Source: CAWCPR01 sp963797475
Lineage (GTDB): Bacteria; Chloroflexota; Anaerolineae; Anaerolineales; UBA4823
DNA: 64,000 nt
Direction: 5' to 3'
Assembly: GCA_963797475.1 (NCBI GenBank)
Contig: CAWCPR010000001.1
Location: forward strand, 1,984,001-2,048,000
The notes under the pieces were generated by a model that was not told the DNA's origin, did no database searches, and saw only the letters and a program-made list of their open reading frames with translations. Within the stretch, counting starts at the first letter, position 1. Each line of letters opens with the position of its first letter. Positions 18,045 to 27,423 of the stretch are shown here, piece by piece. The position numbers and the translations under genes are program-made.

Positions 18045-18968
18045 ATGTCTGCTGAAACGAAGGTCAAACAACAGGTGCGCGAATTTTACGACCAGGTGGG
18101 CTGGCAGGTGGTCTCTGGTGACCGCTACCAGAACGCCCATTATGAGGACCTGCGCCCGGTCTCGAGCGAATATATTCATCGCTGCCACCTGCGGCTGGCA
18201 CGCTTTTTGAAGCCCAGCGGGCGTTATTTGCTGGATGCCGGGTCAGGACCGGTGCAGTATCCAGAGTACCTGGAATACTCCCGGGAATACAGCTTTCGAG
18301 TTTGCGCCGATATCTCCATCGTCGCCCTGCAAGAGGCCCGCAAGCGCATCGGCGACGCCCAGGCCGGCGGCAAAGGTTTGTTCGTCGTAGCAGATATCGC
18401 CAACCTGCCCTTTAAAAAGAACATCTTTGAAGGCGTTGTGTCGCTGCACACAATTCACCACCTGCCCGAAGAACAGCAACTACAGGCTTATGAAGGCTTG
18501 TACCGCTCGCTGGCCCCAGGCAGCGCCGCGGCGGTCGTAAACGGCTGGCCCGATTCGCCGCTTATGGATTTCTTCGACCCGCTCATCCGCCTGGCAAACC
18601 GCCTGCGCCACTTGACCCAACGCCGGAGCGAGGCGGAACCGGTCGAAAAACCCCGCCAGGCGAAGAGAGATGGCCCGAAAGGCGCTCCTAAGGGCACATT
18701 CACAAACCGGCACGACGTGGCCTGGATGAAAGAGGTGGTCGCGGGGCGGATGCCGCTGGAGATTCGCGCCTGGCGCAGCGTGAGCGTGCGCTTTCTGCGG
18801 GCGCTGGTTCACCCATGGCTGGCGGGGCGTTTGTGGCTGCGCTTACTTTTCTGGCTGGAGGAGCGTTACCCGCATTATTTTGGAGAAAAGGGCCAGTATC
18901 CCTTGATCATTATCCGCAAGCCCCGATCCGGGCGAGTTGCCGAATCGCATCCCGCGGTTTCAACTTAA
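18045..18968 (+). CDS. class I SAM-dependent methyltransferase
   Basis: A 307-residue protein. The SAM-binding motif I is LLDAGSGPVQYPEYL near residue 66, followed by the acidic end of strand two (VCADIS), and DIANLPFKKNIFEGVVS for motifs II/III, then HTIHHLPEE. The C-terminal third is basic and lacks known domains. It likely methylates a sugar hydroxyl or carboxyl in the glycan or its precursor. It sits 17 bases after the capsule-type transferase gene and before the 4,6-dehydratase gene. The substrate is not determined. Confidence 0.85.
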   Translation: MSAETKVKQQVREFYDQVGWQVVSGDRYQNAHYEDLRPVSSEYIHRCHLRLARFLKPSGRYLLDAGSGPVQYPEYLEYSREYSFRVCADISIVALQEARKRIGDAQAGGKGLFVVADIANLPFKKNIFEGVVSLHTIHHLPEEQQLQAYEGLYRSLAPGSAAAVVNGWPDSPLMDFFDPLIRLANRLRHLTQRRSEAEPVEKPRQAKRDGPKGAPKGTFTNRHDVAWMKEVVAGRMPLEIRAWRSVSVRFLRALVHPWLAGRLWLRLLFWLEERYPHYFGEKGQYPLIIIRKPRSGRVAESHPAVST

Positions 18969-18974
18969 TGGATT

Positions 18975-19995
18975 ATGGAGCATTTCATGGATTGGAAAGA
19001 TAAAGTTATCCTGGTGACCGGCGGAACCGGCTCTTTCGGCAAGAAATTTATAGAGATCATGTTGCATGAGTACCAGCCGGCTAAGCTGATCGTCTTCAGC
19101 CGTGACGAGCTTAAACAGCACGAGATGCGGGTGAACGGATATGACCATTCCAGCCTGCGCTACTTTATCGGCGACGTGCGCGACTTACAGCGCCTGCGCC
19201 GCGCCATGCACGGCGTCGATATCGTCATCCATGCCGCAGCTTTGAAGCAGGTGCCCGCCTGCGAGTACAACCCTATGGAGGCGATCAAGACGAACATCCT
19301 GGGCAGCAGCAACGTAATCGAAGCCGCACTCAATTCAGGCGTCGGGAAAGTCATGGCGCTCAGCACAGATAAGGCCGTGAATCCGATCAACCTGTACGGG
19401 GCGACCAAGCTGGCTGCCGAAAAGCTATTCGTTCAAAGCAACGCCTACGCGGCCGGCACCGCGACGCATTTCAGTTGCGTACGTTACGGCAATGTGGTCG
19501 GCAGCCGCGGCAGCGTCGATCCCCATGTTCATCCGCCAGCGCTCCAACGGTGGAAAGCTGACCATCACCGACGAGCGCATGACCCGCTTCTGGCTGACTC
19601 TCGAGCAGGGAGTGCGCTTCGTCATCCGCTGCGCCGAGCAGATGCGCGGCGGGGAGGTCTTCGTGCCCAAGATCCCCAGCACACGCATCGTCGACCTGGC
19701 GCGTGTGATCGCTCCGCAGGCCGAACTGGAAGTAGTTGGAATCCGCCCGGGAGAAAAGCTGCACGAAGTGCTCGTCCATGAAGACGAGGCGCGCACGACC
19801 GTCGAGCGTGAGGATATGTTTATCATCAAGCCAACCGTGGCGCTCTGGCAGCGCGATCTGGAGTACGAGGGCACGCCGCTCCCGGATGGCTATCGCTACA
19901 GCAGCGATACCAACCCGTACTGGCTGACGATTGAGCAGATTCATGCTATCGTCGACCCGATCGAGATGGACCTTTTACAGAATGCACCCGGCTGA
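18975..19995 (+). pseudogene. UDP-GlcNAc 4,6-dehydratase (PseB/CapE/WbvB family), frameshifted at 19518
   Basis: The first half reads TGGTGSFGKKFIE (NADP loop), RDELKQHEM, HAAALKQVPACEYNP and STDKAVNPINLYGATK, the hallmark motifs of the inverting/retaining UDP-GlcNAc 4,6-dehydratases. An extra G at 19518 shifts the frame. The second half continues in the next frame with IPMFIRQRSNGGKLTIT, MTRFWLTLEQGV and GIRPGEKLHE to 19995. The product would be a UDP-4-keto-6-deoxy-HexNAc, a precursor of pseudaminic acid or of L-FucNAc/L-QuiNAc type sugars. The adjoining reductase favours the second route. Error or true inactivation is unresolved. Confidence 0.88.
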
Positions 19996-20024
19996 GCGGT
20001 GTATCCAACCCGGAGCATTGTGAG

Positions 20025-20945
20025 ATGCGCATCCTCGTCACCGGAGCCAGCGGCCTGCTGGGGCTGAACCTTGCTCTGGAGGCGAAGAAAGAGCACATCG
20101 TATTTGGCGTAACCAACCGCCATCCCATCCAAACCAGCGCGTTCAACGCCATTCGGGCCGATCTGTTGGCCCCAGGCGTAATGGAGCGGCTGCTGGACGA
20201 CACCCAGCCCGACTGGGTGATCCACTGCGCAGCGCTGGCTAACCTGGACGCCTGTGAGGCAGACCCGCTCCAGGCGCAAGAGTTGAATACAGAAGTCCCC
20301 CGCAAGCTGGCTGAATATGTCGCCAGGGGCGGAGCGCGCCTGGTGCACATCTCAACCGATGCGGTTTTCGACGGTCAGCGCGGCGATTATACGGAATCGG
20401 ATGAGCCCAATCCGCTCGGTACGTACGCCCGGACCAAGCTGGAAGGGGAACGGGCTGTCGCCGCCGCCAACCCGCAAGCCATCATCGCCCGCGTCAATCT
20501 CTTCGGCTGGAGCATGACCGGCAAGCGCAGCCTGGCGGAATTCTTCTTCAACAACCTGCAAGCAGGCCGGACGGTTTTGGGTTTCACCGATGTGTTCTTT
20601 TGTCCCCTCCTGGTCAACGACCTCAGCCACATCCTGCTTGCCATGCTGGCAAAAAAATTGAGCGGGCTGTATCATGTAGTCAGCGCCGAATGCACCAGCA
20701 AATATGATTTTGGAGCGGCACTGGCGCGCCAGTTCTGCTTAGACGAGCGCCTGATCCAACCGTCTTCGGTCAGCGAAGCCGGGTTAACCGCAGCCCGCTC
20801 GCCCAACCTGACCCTGCGCAGCGATAAGCTCGCCCAGGCGCTTGGCGAGCCTCTCCCCACCTTATCCCCAGGCCTGGAACACTTTTACACACTTTATCAA
20901 CAGGGTTATCCACAAAAATTAAGGAAAATGGGCCATGGAGCTTAA
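20025..20945 (+). CDS. RmlD-like NAD(P)-dependent nucleotide-sugar reductase
   Basis: A 306-residue SDR. Motifs are LVTGASGLLGLNLA at residues 4-17, CAALANLDACE, HISTDAVFDG and YARTKLEGE (YxxxK near residue 130), close to dTDP-4-dehydrorhamnose reductase. No RmlA/B/C genes are in the window, so true dTDP-rhamnose synthesis is not supported. Its place directly after a UDP-HexNAc 4,6-dehydratase recalls WbvR/CapF-type reductases that reduce the 4-keto sugar. The start codon lies 29 bases past that gene, and the 3' end overlaps the NeuB-like gene by 11 bases. Confidence 0.88.
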   Translation: MRILVTGASGLLGLNLALEAKKEHIVFGVTNRHPIQTSAFNAIRADLLAPGVMERLLDDTQPDWVIHCAALANLDACEADPLQAQELNTEVPRKLAEYVARGGARLVHISTDAVFDGQRGDYTESDEPNPLGTYARTKLEGERAVAAANPQAIIARVNLFGWSMTGKRSLAEFFFNNLQAGRTVLGFTDVFFCPLLVNDLSHILLAMLAKKLSGLYHVVSAECTSKYDFGAALARQFCLDERLIQPSSVSEAGLTAARSPNLTLRSDKLAQALGEPLPTLSPGLEHFYTLYQQGYPQKLRKMGHGA

Positions 20946-22001
20946 AATAGGCGACCACCTCATCGGCGAGCGCCATCCTACTTATTTCATCGCCGACATC
21001 TCGGCCAACCATGACGGCGACCTCGAACGAGCCAAAATGCTCATCCACCTGGCGAAAAATCCGGGGCCTATGCCGCCAAGTTCCAAAACTTCCGGGCCCC
21101 GGAAATCGTATCGGATTACGGTTTTAAATCGATGGGGGGCCAGCTTTCTCATCAAGCCACCTGGAAAAAATCAGTTTTTCAGGTGTACAAGGACGCTTCC
21201 ATTCCCTTTGAGTGGACGCCCAGCCTCAAAGAGACCTGCGACCAGGTGGGCATCGACTATTTCTCATCGCCGTACGACTTCGACGCCATCGACATGCTCG
21301 ACCCTTACGTGCCAGCCTATAAGATCGGCTCCGGCGACATTACCTGGCTGGAGGCCCTGGAGCATATAGCCGGCCATGGCAAACCGGTGATCCTGGCGAC
21401 TGGCGCCTCTAGCATTGGGGATGTGCAGCGCGCCGTGCACACGCTCCTGAAGGTCAACCCGCAGTTGGTGCTCATGCAATGCAACACCAATTACACCGCC
21501 AGCCTGGAAAACTTCAACCATATCCACCTGCGCGTGCTCGATACATACCGCACCATGTTCCCCGAGGTCATTTTAGGCCTCTCGGACCATACCCCCTGGC
21601 ACACGACCGTGCTGGGCGCGGTGGCGCTGGGAGCGCGAGTCATCGAGAAGCACCTCACCGACGATAACAACCGCGTCGGACCCGACCATCCCTTCTCGAT
21701 GATCCCGAAAACCTGGCGCGAAATGGTGGACCGCACTCGCGAGCTGGAGCGCGCCCTGGGCTCTGCGGACAAGGTCATCGCAGATAACGAACAGCAAACG
21801 GCAATCGTACAGCGCCGCTGCCTGCGCGCCGCCCGCCCCATTCAAGCCGGAGAGATGTTCAACCGCGAGATGATCTCCGTGCTGCGCCCCGCCACACCCG
21901 GGGCGATCATGCCCTACGAGATTGACGAGGTCATCGGCCTGCGTGCGATCGCCAGCATCCCTGAAGGAAGAGAGCTGCGCTGGGTGGATTTGGGTGCCTA
22001 G
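20935..22001 (+). pseudogene. NeuB/SpsE-family nonulosonic acid synthase with SAF domain, frameshifted at about 21058
   Basis: The start IGERHPTYFIADISANHDGD is the characteristic NeuB N-terminus, where the His and acidic residues bind metal and PEP. After LIHLAK one base is missing in an A-run near 21058; the next frame continues with AAKFQNFRAPEIV, SLKETCDQVGIDYFSSPYD, KIGSGDITW and GLSDHTPW. The C-terminal 65 residues (RPIQAGEMFNREMISVLRP) form the antifreeze-like SAF domain. The reaction is PEP condensation with an N-acyl amino sugar to give a nine-carbon ulosonic acid. The closest style is SpsE, and an SpsF-like gene lies at 23162. Confidence 0.88.
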
Positions 22002-22006
22002 GCATC

Positions 22007-23140
22007 ATGCGCATCCTGTATTTCAGCCGCGATTACACCACACACGACCGGCGATTTCTGGCTGCCCTGGGGAAAACCGGGCACAAGGTCTTCTACCTGC
22101 GGCTGGAGCGGCGCGGTCCGCAGCTCGAGGATCGTCCACTGCCCCCACAAATCGAGATCATCCCGTGGGCCGGCGGCAGCCAACCCGCCCGGCTGCAGGA
22201 TGGGCCACGCCTGCTGGCGGATCTGAAGCGGGTGATCCGCAAGGTAAAACCCGACTTGATCCAGGCCGGACCGATTCAAACCGCCGCCCTGTTGGCGGCC
22301 TTGAGCGGGTTTCACCCTTTGGTGAGCATGTCCTGGGGGTATGACCTGCTCTACGACGCCGGACGCAGCGCCTGGCAGCGTTGGGCGACCCGCTTCAGCC
22401 TGTCTCACAGCGACGCCCTGGTAGGGGACTGCAACCCGGTGCGCCAGAAAGCGATTGCCTTCGGCATGCCGGATGAAAAGATCGTCACCTTCCCATGGGG
22501 TGTGAACCTGCAGCATTTCAACCCCGGCGGGCCAGAGCGAACACCTGGCAAAGACCCGCATTTCTTCACCTTGATCTCGACCCGCGGCTGGGAGCCGATC
22601 TACGGCGTGGACGTGATCGCCCGGGCTTTTGTCAAGGCTGCCCGTGAAGTCGCCAGCCGAAAGGACCACGACCCGCAGCCGCAACTGCGCTTGCTGATGC
22701 TCGCCGGCGGCTCTCAAGCCGCCTGGCTGCGCCAGGTTTTCCTTTCAGGCGGCGTGCAGGATCAGGTGCTCTTCCCGGGGCTGGTGAGCCAGGCGGAGCT
22801 GCCGCATTACTTCCGCAGCGCCGACCTCTACCTGAGCGCATCGCACAGCGATGGAACCTCCATCTCCTTGTTGGAAGCCATGGCTTGCGGCCGGCCGGCG
22901 CTGGTCTCCGACATCCCCGGCAATCGTGAGTGGGTGACGCCGCAGAAGGAGGGCTGGTGGTTTCCGGATGGAGACACGGACGCTCTGGCGCAAGGCATCC
23001 TGGGCGCGGTCGAACAGCGCGCCAGGTTAGCCGAAATGGGCTGCGCAGCCCGCCGCCTGGCTGAAGAAAAAGCCGATTGGGAGCAAAATTTCCAGGGACT
23101 GCTGAAAGCCTTCGAACTGGCCCGCCGCTACCGGGAATAA
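22007..23140 (+). CDS. GT4-family glycosyltransferase
   Basis: A 377-residue GT-B enzyme. It begins MRILYFSRDYTTHDRRFLAA and has VSMSWGYDLLYDAG in the acceptor half. The donor half carries FTLISTRGWEPIYGVDV and SHSDGTSISLLEAMACGRPA near residue 288, matching the E-x7-E region of GT4 enzymes, though the first acidic residue is Asp. It lies six bases after the NeuB-like gene and 21 before the cytidylyltransferase-like gene, so it might act on a product of that branch. Specificity is unknown. Confidence 0.88.
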   Translation: MRILYFSRDYTTHDRRFLAALGKTGHKVFYLRLERRGPQLEDRPLPPQIEIIPWAGGSQPARLQDGPRLLADLKRVIRKVKPDLIQAGPIQTAALLAALSGFHPLVSMSWGYDLLYDAGRSAWQRWATRFSLSHSDALVGDCNPVRQKAIAFGMPDEKIVTFPWGVNLQHFNPGGPERTPGKDPHFFTLISTRGWEPIYGVDVIARAFVKAAREVASRKDHDPQPQLRLLMLAGGSQAAWLRQVFLSGGVQDQVLFPGLVSQAELPHYFRSADLYLSASHSDGTSISLLEAMACGRPALVSDIPGNREWVTPQKEGWWFPDGDTDALAQGILGAVEQRARLAEMGCAARRLAEEKADWEQNFQGLLKAFELARRYRE

Positions 23141-23161
23141 CCTGTCTGCTCGATCCTATTG

Positions 23162-24028
23162 ATGAGCCATCCTAAAACAATCGCCATCATTCAAGCTCGT
23201 ATGTCCTCTTCGCGCCTGCCCGGCAAAGTCCTGCTCGACATCGCCGGCAAGCCGATGCTGGCCCACGTGGTCGAACGCACCCGCCAGGCGCCCTCGATCG
23301 ACGGCGTGCTGGTAGCGACCACCAGCGATCCAAGCGATGATCCCGTCGCCGCCTTCTGCGAGCGGAGCGGCTACGACTGCTTCCGGGGCAGCCTGCACGA
23401 CGTCCTCGACCGCTACTACCGTGCGGCTCAGGCTGCTCAGGCGCAGGTGATCGTGCGCGTCACCGGCGACTGCCCGCTGATCGATCCGGGCATCATCGAA
23501 GACACCCTGCGCCTGTTCTTCGGGCTATCTCCCGTTAGCAGCGGGGTCTCCGCCAGGGCCAACCTACCGCCCGCACCTGGACCTACCCCGTACGATTTCG
23601 CTGCCAACCGCCTCCCGCCTCCCTGGGGGCGGACTTTCCCCATCGGCCTGGATACGGAAGTGTGCACTTTCCAGGCCCTGGAGCGCGCCTGGCAGGAGGC
23701 CAGCCAGCCCTACGAACGCGAGCACGTCATGCCGTACCTGTACGAGCGTTCCCTGGAAGCCGCGCGGCAGCCGGCGCCTTTCCGTATCTTGCTGGCCAAT
23801 CACGACCCGGATTTCGGCGCGCTGCGCTGGACGGTGGATACCCCTGAAGACCTACAATTGGTCCGGCGGATATTCGCCCATTTTCAGGGGCGCCTGGATT
23901 TCTCCTGGCGGGAGGTCCTGGCGCTCATTGACGCCGAACCCGAGCTGGCGCAGATCAACGCTCAGGTCCGCCATAAAAACGTGCACGATTTCGACGCCCG
24001 CCTGCTGGACAAGGGCCAGCGAGCCTGA
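23162..24028 (+). CDS. SpsF-like cytidylyltransferase/nucleotidyltransferase
   Basis: A 288-residue protein; the ATG at 23162 is preferred over the adjacent in-frame TTG at 23159. It opens with IIQARMSSSRLPGKVLLDIAG, the nucleotide-binding signature of the SpsF branch of CMP-sugar synthetases, followed by VIVRVTGDCPLIDPGII near residue 100. FPIGLDTEVCTFQALERAW and YEREHVMPYLYE are further SpsF hallmarks. An extra 20-residue Pro/Ser-rich stretch sits near residues 122-142. SpsF acts with SpsE/SpsG in legionaminic-type sugar synthesis of spore coats. With the NeuB-like gene upstream, it likely activates a nonulosonic acid. Confidence 0.85.
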   Translation: MSHPKTIAIIQARMSSSRLPGKVLLDIAGKPMLAHVVERTRQAPSIDGVLVATTSDPSDDPVAAFCERSGYDCFRGSLHDVLDRYYRAAQAAQAQVIVRVTGDCPLIDPGIIEDTLRLFFGLSPVSSGVSARANLPPAPGPTPYDFAANRLPPPWGRTFPIGLDTEVCTFQALERAWQEASQPYEREHVMPYLYERSLEAARQPAPFRILLANHDPDFGALRWTVDTPEDLQLVRRIFAHFQGRLDFSWREVLALIDAEPELAQINAQVRHKNVHDFDARLLDKGQRA

Positions 24029-24054
24029 CCCATCTCCCCGTTTAACCGAACGCA

Positions 24055-24960
24055 ATGCCATTCCTGACAATCTTCAGCGCGCCCAAAGCGTTCAGCGACC
24101 CGCATATTGCCACCATCCAGTGCAATGCCATTCAATCCTGGCTGCACCTGGGGCCCGAGGTGGAAGTGATCCTGGTCGGCCAGGAGACCGGGCTGGCCCA
24201 GTCCGCCAGTGAGCTTGGCGCAATCCTCTTGCCGGCCGTCGCCCGCAACCTGCAAGGGACGCCGCTGGTCAGCTCGATTTTTTCCCTGGCGCGGGAGGCT
24301 GCACGAGGGTCGCTCCTGGCCTATTTGAATGCCGACATCCTGGCGCCTTCCAACTTCGTCGCCATCGCTCGCCGGGTGGCGAGCCAGGCTAAACAATTCT
24401 TGCTGATCGGGCGGCGTTGGGACCTGGACGTCAACCAGCCGCTGGATTTCAGCCCCGGCTGGGGTGAGCGCCTGAGCGCGGACGTCCGGCTGCGCGGCCG
24501 CCTGCACCCCCCGGCCGGCAGCGATTACTTTGTGTTTCCAAAAGCGCTTTTCGTGGATATGCCGGATTTCGCCATCGGCCGCGCCGGCTGGGACAACTGG
24601 ATGATCTACCATGCGCGCCGGCAGGGTTGGCCTGTCGTAGACGCGACCCCTTCGCTGCAGGTCGTTCACCAGAATCACGACTACAGCCACCTGCCCGGCG
24701 GCAAGCCGCACTACGACCTTGAAGAATCGGCGCAAAATTTGATCCTGGCAGGCGGGCAAGGGCATATGTTCACCGTGCTGGACAGCGATAAGGAGCTGCG
24801 CGGCGGAATCATTAACCCCCCTAAGCCCAGCCTGCTGCGCATCGCCCGGCGGGCTGAGCTCTGGCTGGTGTCTGAGGATGGGCAGCGGAGCGGGCCGCGC
24901 TGGGCCCTGGCGCGCAAGCTGCGCCATTGGCGCCGCGCCCAGACCGGCTCGAGGAATTGA
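24055..24960 (+). CDS. GT-A-like glycosyltransferase, family uncertain
   Basis: A 301-residue protein. Residues 1-200 look like a GT-A fold: a first strand MPFLTIFSAPK, then LLAYLNADILAPSNF, where NAD stands where the DxD metal site is expected. PAGSDYFVFPKALF and FAIGRAGWDNWMIYHARR resemble the acceptor region of GT2-like enzymes. The C-terminal 60 residues are basic. I do not recognise a named family. The position between the SpsF-like gene and a GT2 gene favours glycan assembly. Confidence 0.65.
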   Translation: MPFLTIFSAPKAFSDPHIATIQCNAIQSWLHLGPEVEVILVGQETGLAQSASELGAILLPAVARNLQGTPLVSSIFSLAREAARGSLLAYLNADILAPSNFVAIARRVASQAKQFLLIGRRWDLDVNQPLDFSPGWGERLSADVRLRGRLHPPAGSDYFVFPKALFVDMPDFAIGRAGWDNWMIYHARRQGWPVVDATPSLQVVHQNHDYSHLPGGKPHYDLEESAQNLILAGGQGHMFTVLDSDKELRGGIINPPKPSLLRIARRAELWLVSEDGQRSGPRWALARKLRHWRRAQTGSRN

Positions 24961-24961
24961 A

Positions 24962-25921
24962 ATGCGTTTTGGCCAAAACCCCGCCAAATTTGTGGACCAC
25001 GTCGCCCGGCCGGAAAATATAACCCTGGCGGTCGTGACTTATATCCCCTTCCTGAGCGGTTACTACGCCGAAAGCCTGGATATCCTTAAGGCCTGCCTGG
25101 AAAGCATCTGGCAAAATACCGGCCTGCCCTACGATCTACTGGTGTTCGACAATGCCAGTTGCCATGAGGTGACTTCCTATCTTCTGGAGGCTCAACGCCA
25201 GGGGCGCATCCGCTATTTGGTGCTCTCGGAGAAGAATATCGGCAAAGGCGGCGCCTGGAATTTCATTTTCGGAGCAGCCTCCGGTGAGTTCATTGCCTAT
25301 GCCGACAGCGACGTCTACTTCCACCCGGGCTGGCTGGAGGCGCAGATCGCCTTGTTCGATCTATTTCCCAATCTGGGGATGGTCACCGGCGCGCCCCTGC
25401 GGGTGCCCGAAGAGTTCTCCACGAGCACCATCCAGTGGGCGCAAAACGATCCAAATGCGGAGCTGCTGCGTGGGCGGCTGCTGCCCTGGGAGGATTATTG
25501 GAAGCACGCCCACAGCCTGGGCATCGAAACGGAAGCGGAAGGCCGCCAGCTCTACGATGCCAACCAGGATGTCTGCCTCGCCTATGCCGGCAAACGATAT
25601 TACATTGGAGCCGCCCACTACCAGTTCGTCGCCCGGCGCAAGGTGCTGCAAAGCGTGCTGCCAATTCCCTCCGACCGCCCGATGGGACAGGTGCGATCCC
25701 TGGATATCGCCATCAACCAGCAGGGTTTCCTGAGATTATCGACGCCTGAATGGTGGGTGGAACACATGGGGAATCACCTCGAAACCAACCCCAATAAGCC
25801 GGTTTCTACCCAATGGTCTTCTTTACGGCCGCGCCGCGGTTTTTCCCAGGTCCCGATCGTGCGGAGAAGCTTGCTAAAGCTGTACGACAAAATATTTCGC
25901 CTGTATTTCGGCGGCAGTTGA
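24962..25921 (+). CDS. GT2-family glycosyltransferase
   Basis: A 319-residue protein from ATG 24962, two bases after the previous stop. GT-A landmarks are VVTYIPFLSGYYAESLDILK at the start, LLVFDNASCHEV near residue 60, NIGKGGAWNFIFGAASGEF and the metal-binding YADSDVYFHPGW near residue 116. The second half is longer than in minimal GT2 enzymes and includes SLDIAINQQGFLRLSTP. No membrane helix is seen, so it likely works at the cytoplasmic membrane surface. Donor and acceptor are unknown. Confidence 0.85.
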   Translation: MRFGQNPAKFVDHVARPENITLAVVTYIPFLSGYYAESLDILKACLESIWQNTGLPYDLLVFDNASCHEVTSYLLEAQRQGRIRYLVLSEKNIGKGGAWNFIFGAASGEFIAYADSDVYFHPGWLEAQIALFDLFPNLGMVTGAPLRVPEEFSTSTIQWAQNDPNAELLRGRLLPWEDYWKHAHSLGIETEAEGRQLYDANQDVCLAYAGKRYYIGAAHYQFVARRKVLQSVLPIPSDRPMGQVRSLDIAINQQGFLRLSTPEWWVEHMGNHLETNPNKPVSTQWSSLRPRRGFSQVPIVRRSLLKLYDKIFRLYFGGS

Positions 25922-25965
25922 CCGCATCATTTTCCAGGCAACCCTGCTCAAGAGCAAAAACCTGA

Positions 25966-27390
25966 ATGTCATCCAAAAGCGTATTCATCAGCGCCGACCA
26001 CGGGCTGGCGATCGTATACTTCCTACAGACCGATGTGGTTTCCACCTTGCTGGATTCCGGCATCCAGGTCATCCTGCTGACCGATGATGGCTTAATCGAG
26101 AAAATCAGCCAGCGGTTTGGCCGCCCGGGCCTGACCATCGAGGGCCTGCGGCTCAGGCAAGCCCGCGCCTACCTGCAGCACGAACATAACACCCAGCAGT
26201 GGTGGCTGGATTTCTTCCGGCGGGCCGGGCCCTCCAACCGCATGAACCTGGAGACCGTCAACAACTATGTAAATTGGGTGGAGAGCGAAGCGCCGCCGAA
26301 GCGTAAAGCCATCTACCCGCTGGTCAAGGCTGCGGTTGGGGTGCTGCGCCGCTCGCGCCTGGCTCGCCAGGCGCTCGTGAAACAGCAAAGCCGCTTCAGC
26401 GCAAATATTTACGCCGACCTGTTTGAGCGTTATAAGCCGGACCTGGTTATGGCGAGCACCGCCGGCTGGCGCCTGGACCGCTACCTGCTGCGTGAGGCGG
26501 CAGCCAGGGGCGTGAAAACCGCAGCCATCGTCATGGGCTGGGATAACCCCAGCAGCCATGGCCTGCCCGGCGCAAAGGTGGATCATATCTCCTGCTGGTC
26601 CGAGGCGCAGAGGCAAGAGTTAATCCAGGGTTCTGACTGGCAGCCGGAGCGCGTCCATACCGGCGGCATCCCAACCTACGACGGTTATTTTCGCCAGCAG
26701 TGGTTGATGCCGCGCCCGGAATACTTCCAAATGCACGGCCTGGACCCACAGCGTAAGCTGCTGGGCTACGCCTGCAGCTTTGTTACGTATTCTCCCAACA
26801 TCCAGAACATCCAGGCGCTCATAAACCTGGTCCATTCGAACCAACTGGCCGAGCCTTGCCAGCTCCTGGTGCGCCTGCATCCCAACCACTTCACTGAGGT
26901 GAAGCGCTGGGCGGCCGAGCGCGAGCAGATTCGCGAGCTGGTCGCCCGCTACCCGTACGCCCACCTGGTCGAGCCGGTGCCCCTGGGCGGCGAGCTGGGT
27001 TATTATTCGGGCGAGGATATGCCCGAAAAGTCTTCCATGATGGCCCACTCGGACGTCTTCCTGACAGTCTATTCCACCATGGTCGTCGAAGCTTCCATCC
27101 ACGAAACGCCGGTTGTCAGCGTCACGATCAACTCGCCAACCGGCTGGCCCGGAGAATACACCCTTCCGCTCACCAAGATCGGCGGCTGGCCAACCCATTC
27201 GCGCTTCCGCAAAGCAGGAGCGGGGCGCGTGGCGACCCATGAAGAAGCGCTCTGCCAGGCCATTAACGGCTACCTGAGAAACCCGGCCCTGGACCTGGAG
27301 GCGCAGCGGGCCTTCGTCAGGCAGGAATGCACCTACACCGATGGCAGCGCCGGCCAACGCACAGGAGCCTACCTGGCTGGCCTGGCCTGA
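25966..27390 (+). CDS. GT-B fold transferase, capsule/CDP-glycerol transferase-like
   Basis: A 474-residue protein with a Rossmann-like start (MSSKSVFISADHGLAIVYFL). The middle holds PDLVMASTAGWRLDRYL and a VMGWDNPSSHG loop. The C-terminal half contains LLVRLHPNHFTEVKRW near residue 302 and HSDVFLTVYSTMVVEASIHE, the usual donor-site layout of CDP-glycerol transferase-like and KpsC/S-like proteins. It shares this fold with the genes at 16387 and 42283 but little sequence. It is probably a glycosyltransferase of the locus; a nucleotide-sugar epimerase is a less likely reading. Confidence 0.7.
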   Translation: MSSKSVFISADHGLAIVYFLQTDVVSTLLDSGIQVILLTDDGLIEKISQRFGRPGLTIEGLRLRQARAYLQHEHNTQQWWLDFFRRAGPSNRMNLETVNNYVNWVESEAPPKRKAIYPLVKAAVGVLRRSRLARQALVKQQSRFSANIYADLFERYKPDLVMASTAGWRLDRYLLREAAARGVKTAAIVMGWDNPSSHGLPGAKVDHISCWSEAQRQELIQGSDWQPERVHTGGIPTYDGYFRQQWLMPRPEYFQMHGLDPQRKLLGYACSFVTYSPNIQNIQALINLVHSNQLAEPCQLLVRLHPNHFTEVKRWAAEREQIRELVARYPYAHLVEPVPLGGELGYYSGEDMPEKSSMMAHSDVFLTVYSTMVVEASIHETPVVSVTINSPTGWPGEYTLPLTKIGGWPTHSRFRKAGAGRVATHEEALCQAINGYLRNPALDLEAQRAFVRQECTYTDGSAGQRTGAYLAGLA

Positions 27391-27423
27391 GCTTGCCGCC
27401 TGGCGGACGGTACGAGGAGATTT

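Noticed and set aside
20025..20945. dTDP-rhamnose pathway (rmlD)
   Set aside because: No rmlA, rmlB or rmlC in the window; the neighbour is a UDP-HexNAc dehydratase, so only RmlD-like is claimed.
23962..24987. Minus-strand reading frame of 341 codons
   Set aside because: Antisense to a plus-strand glycosyltransferase-like gene with normal start and spacing; low-complexity product.
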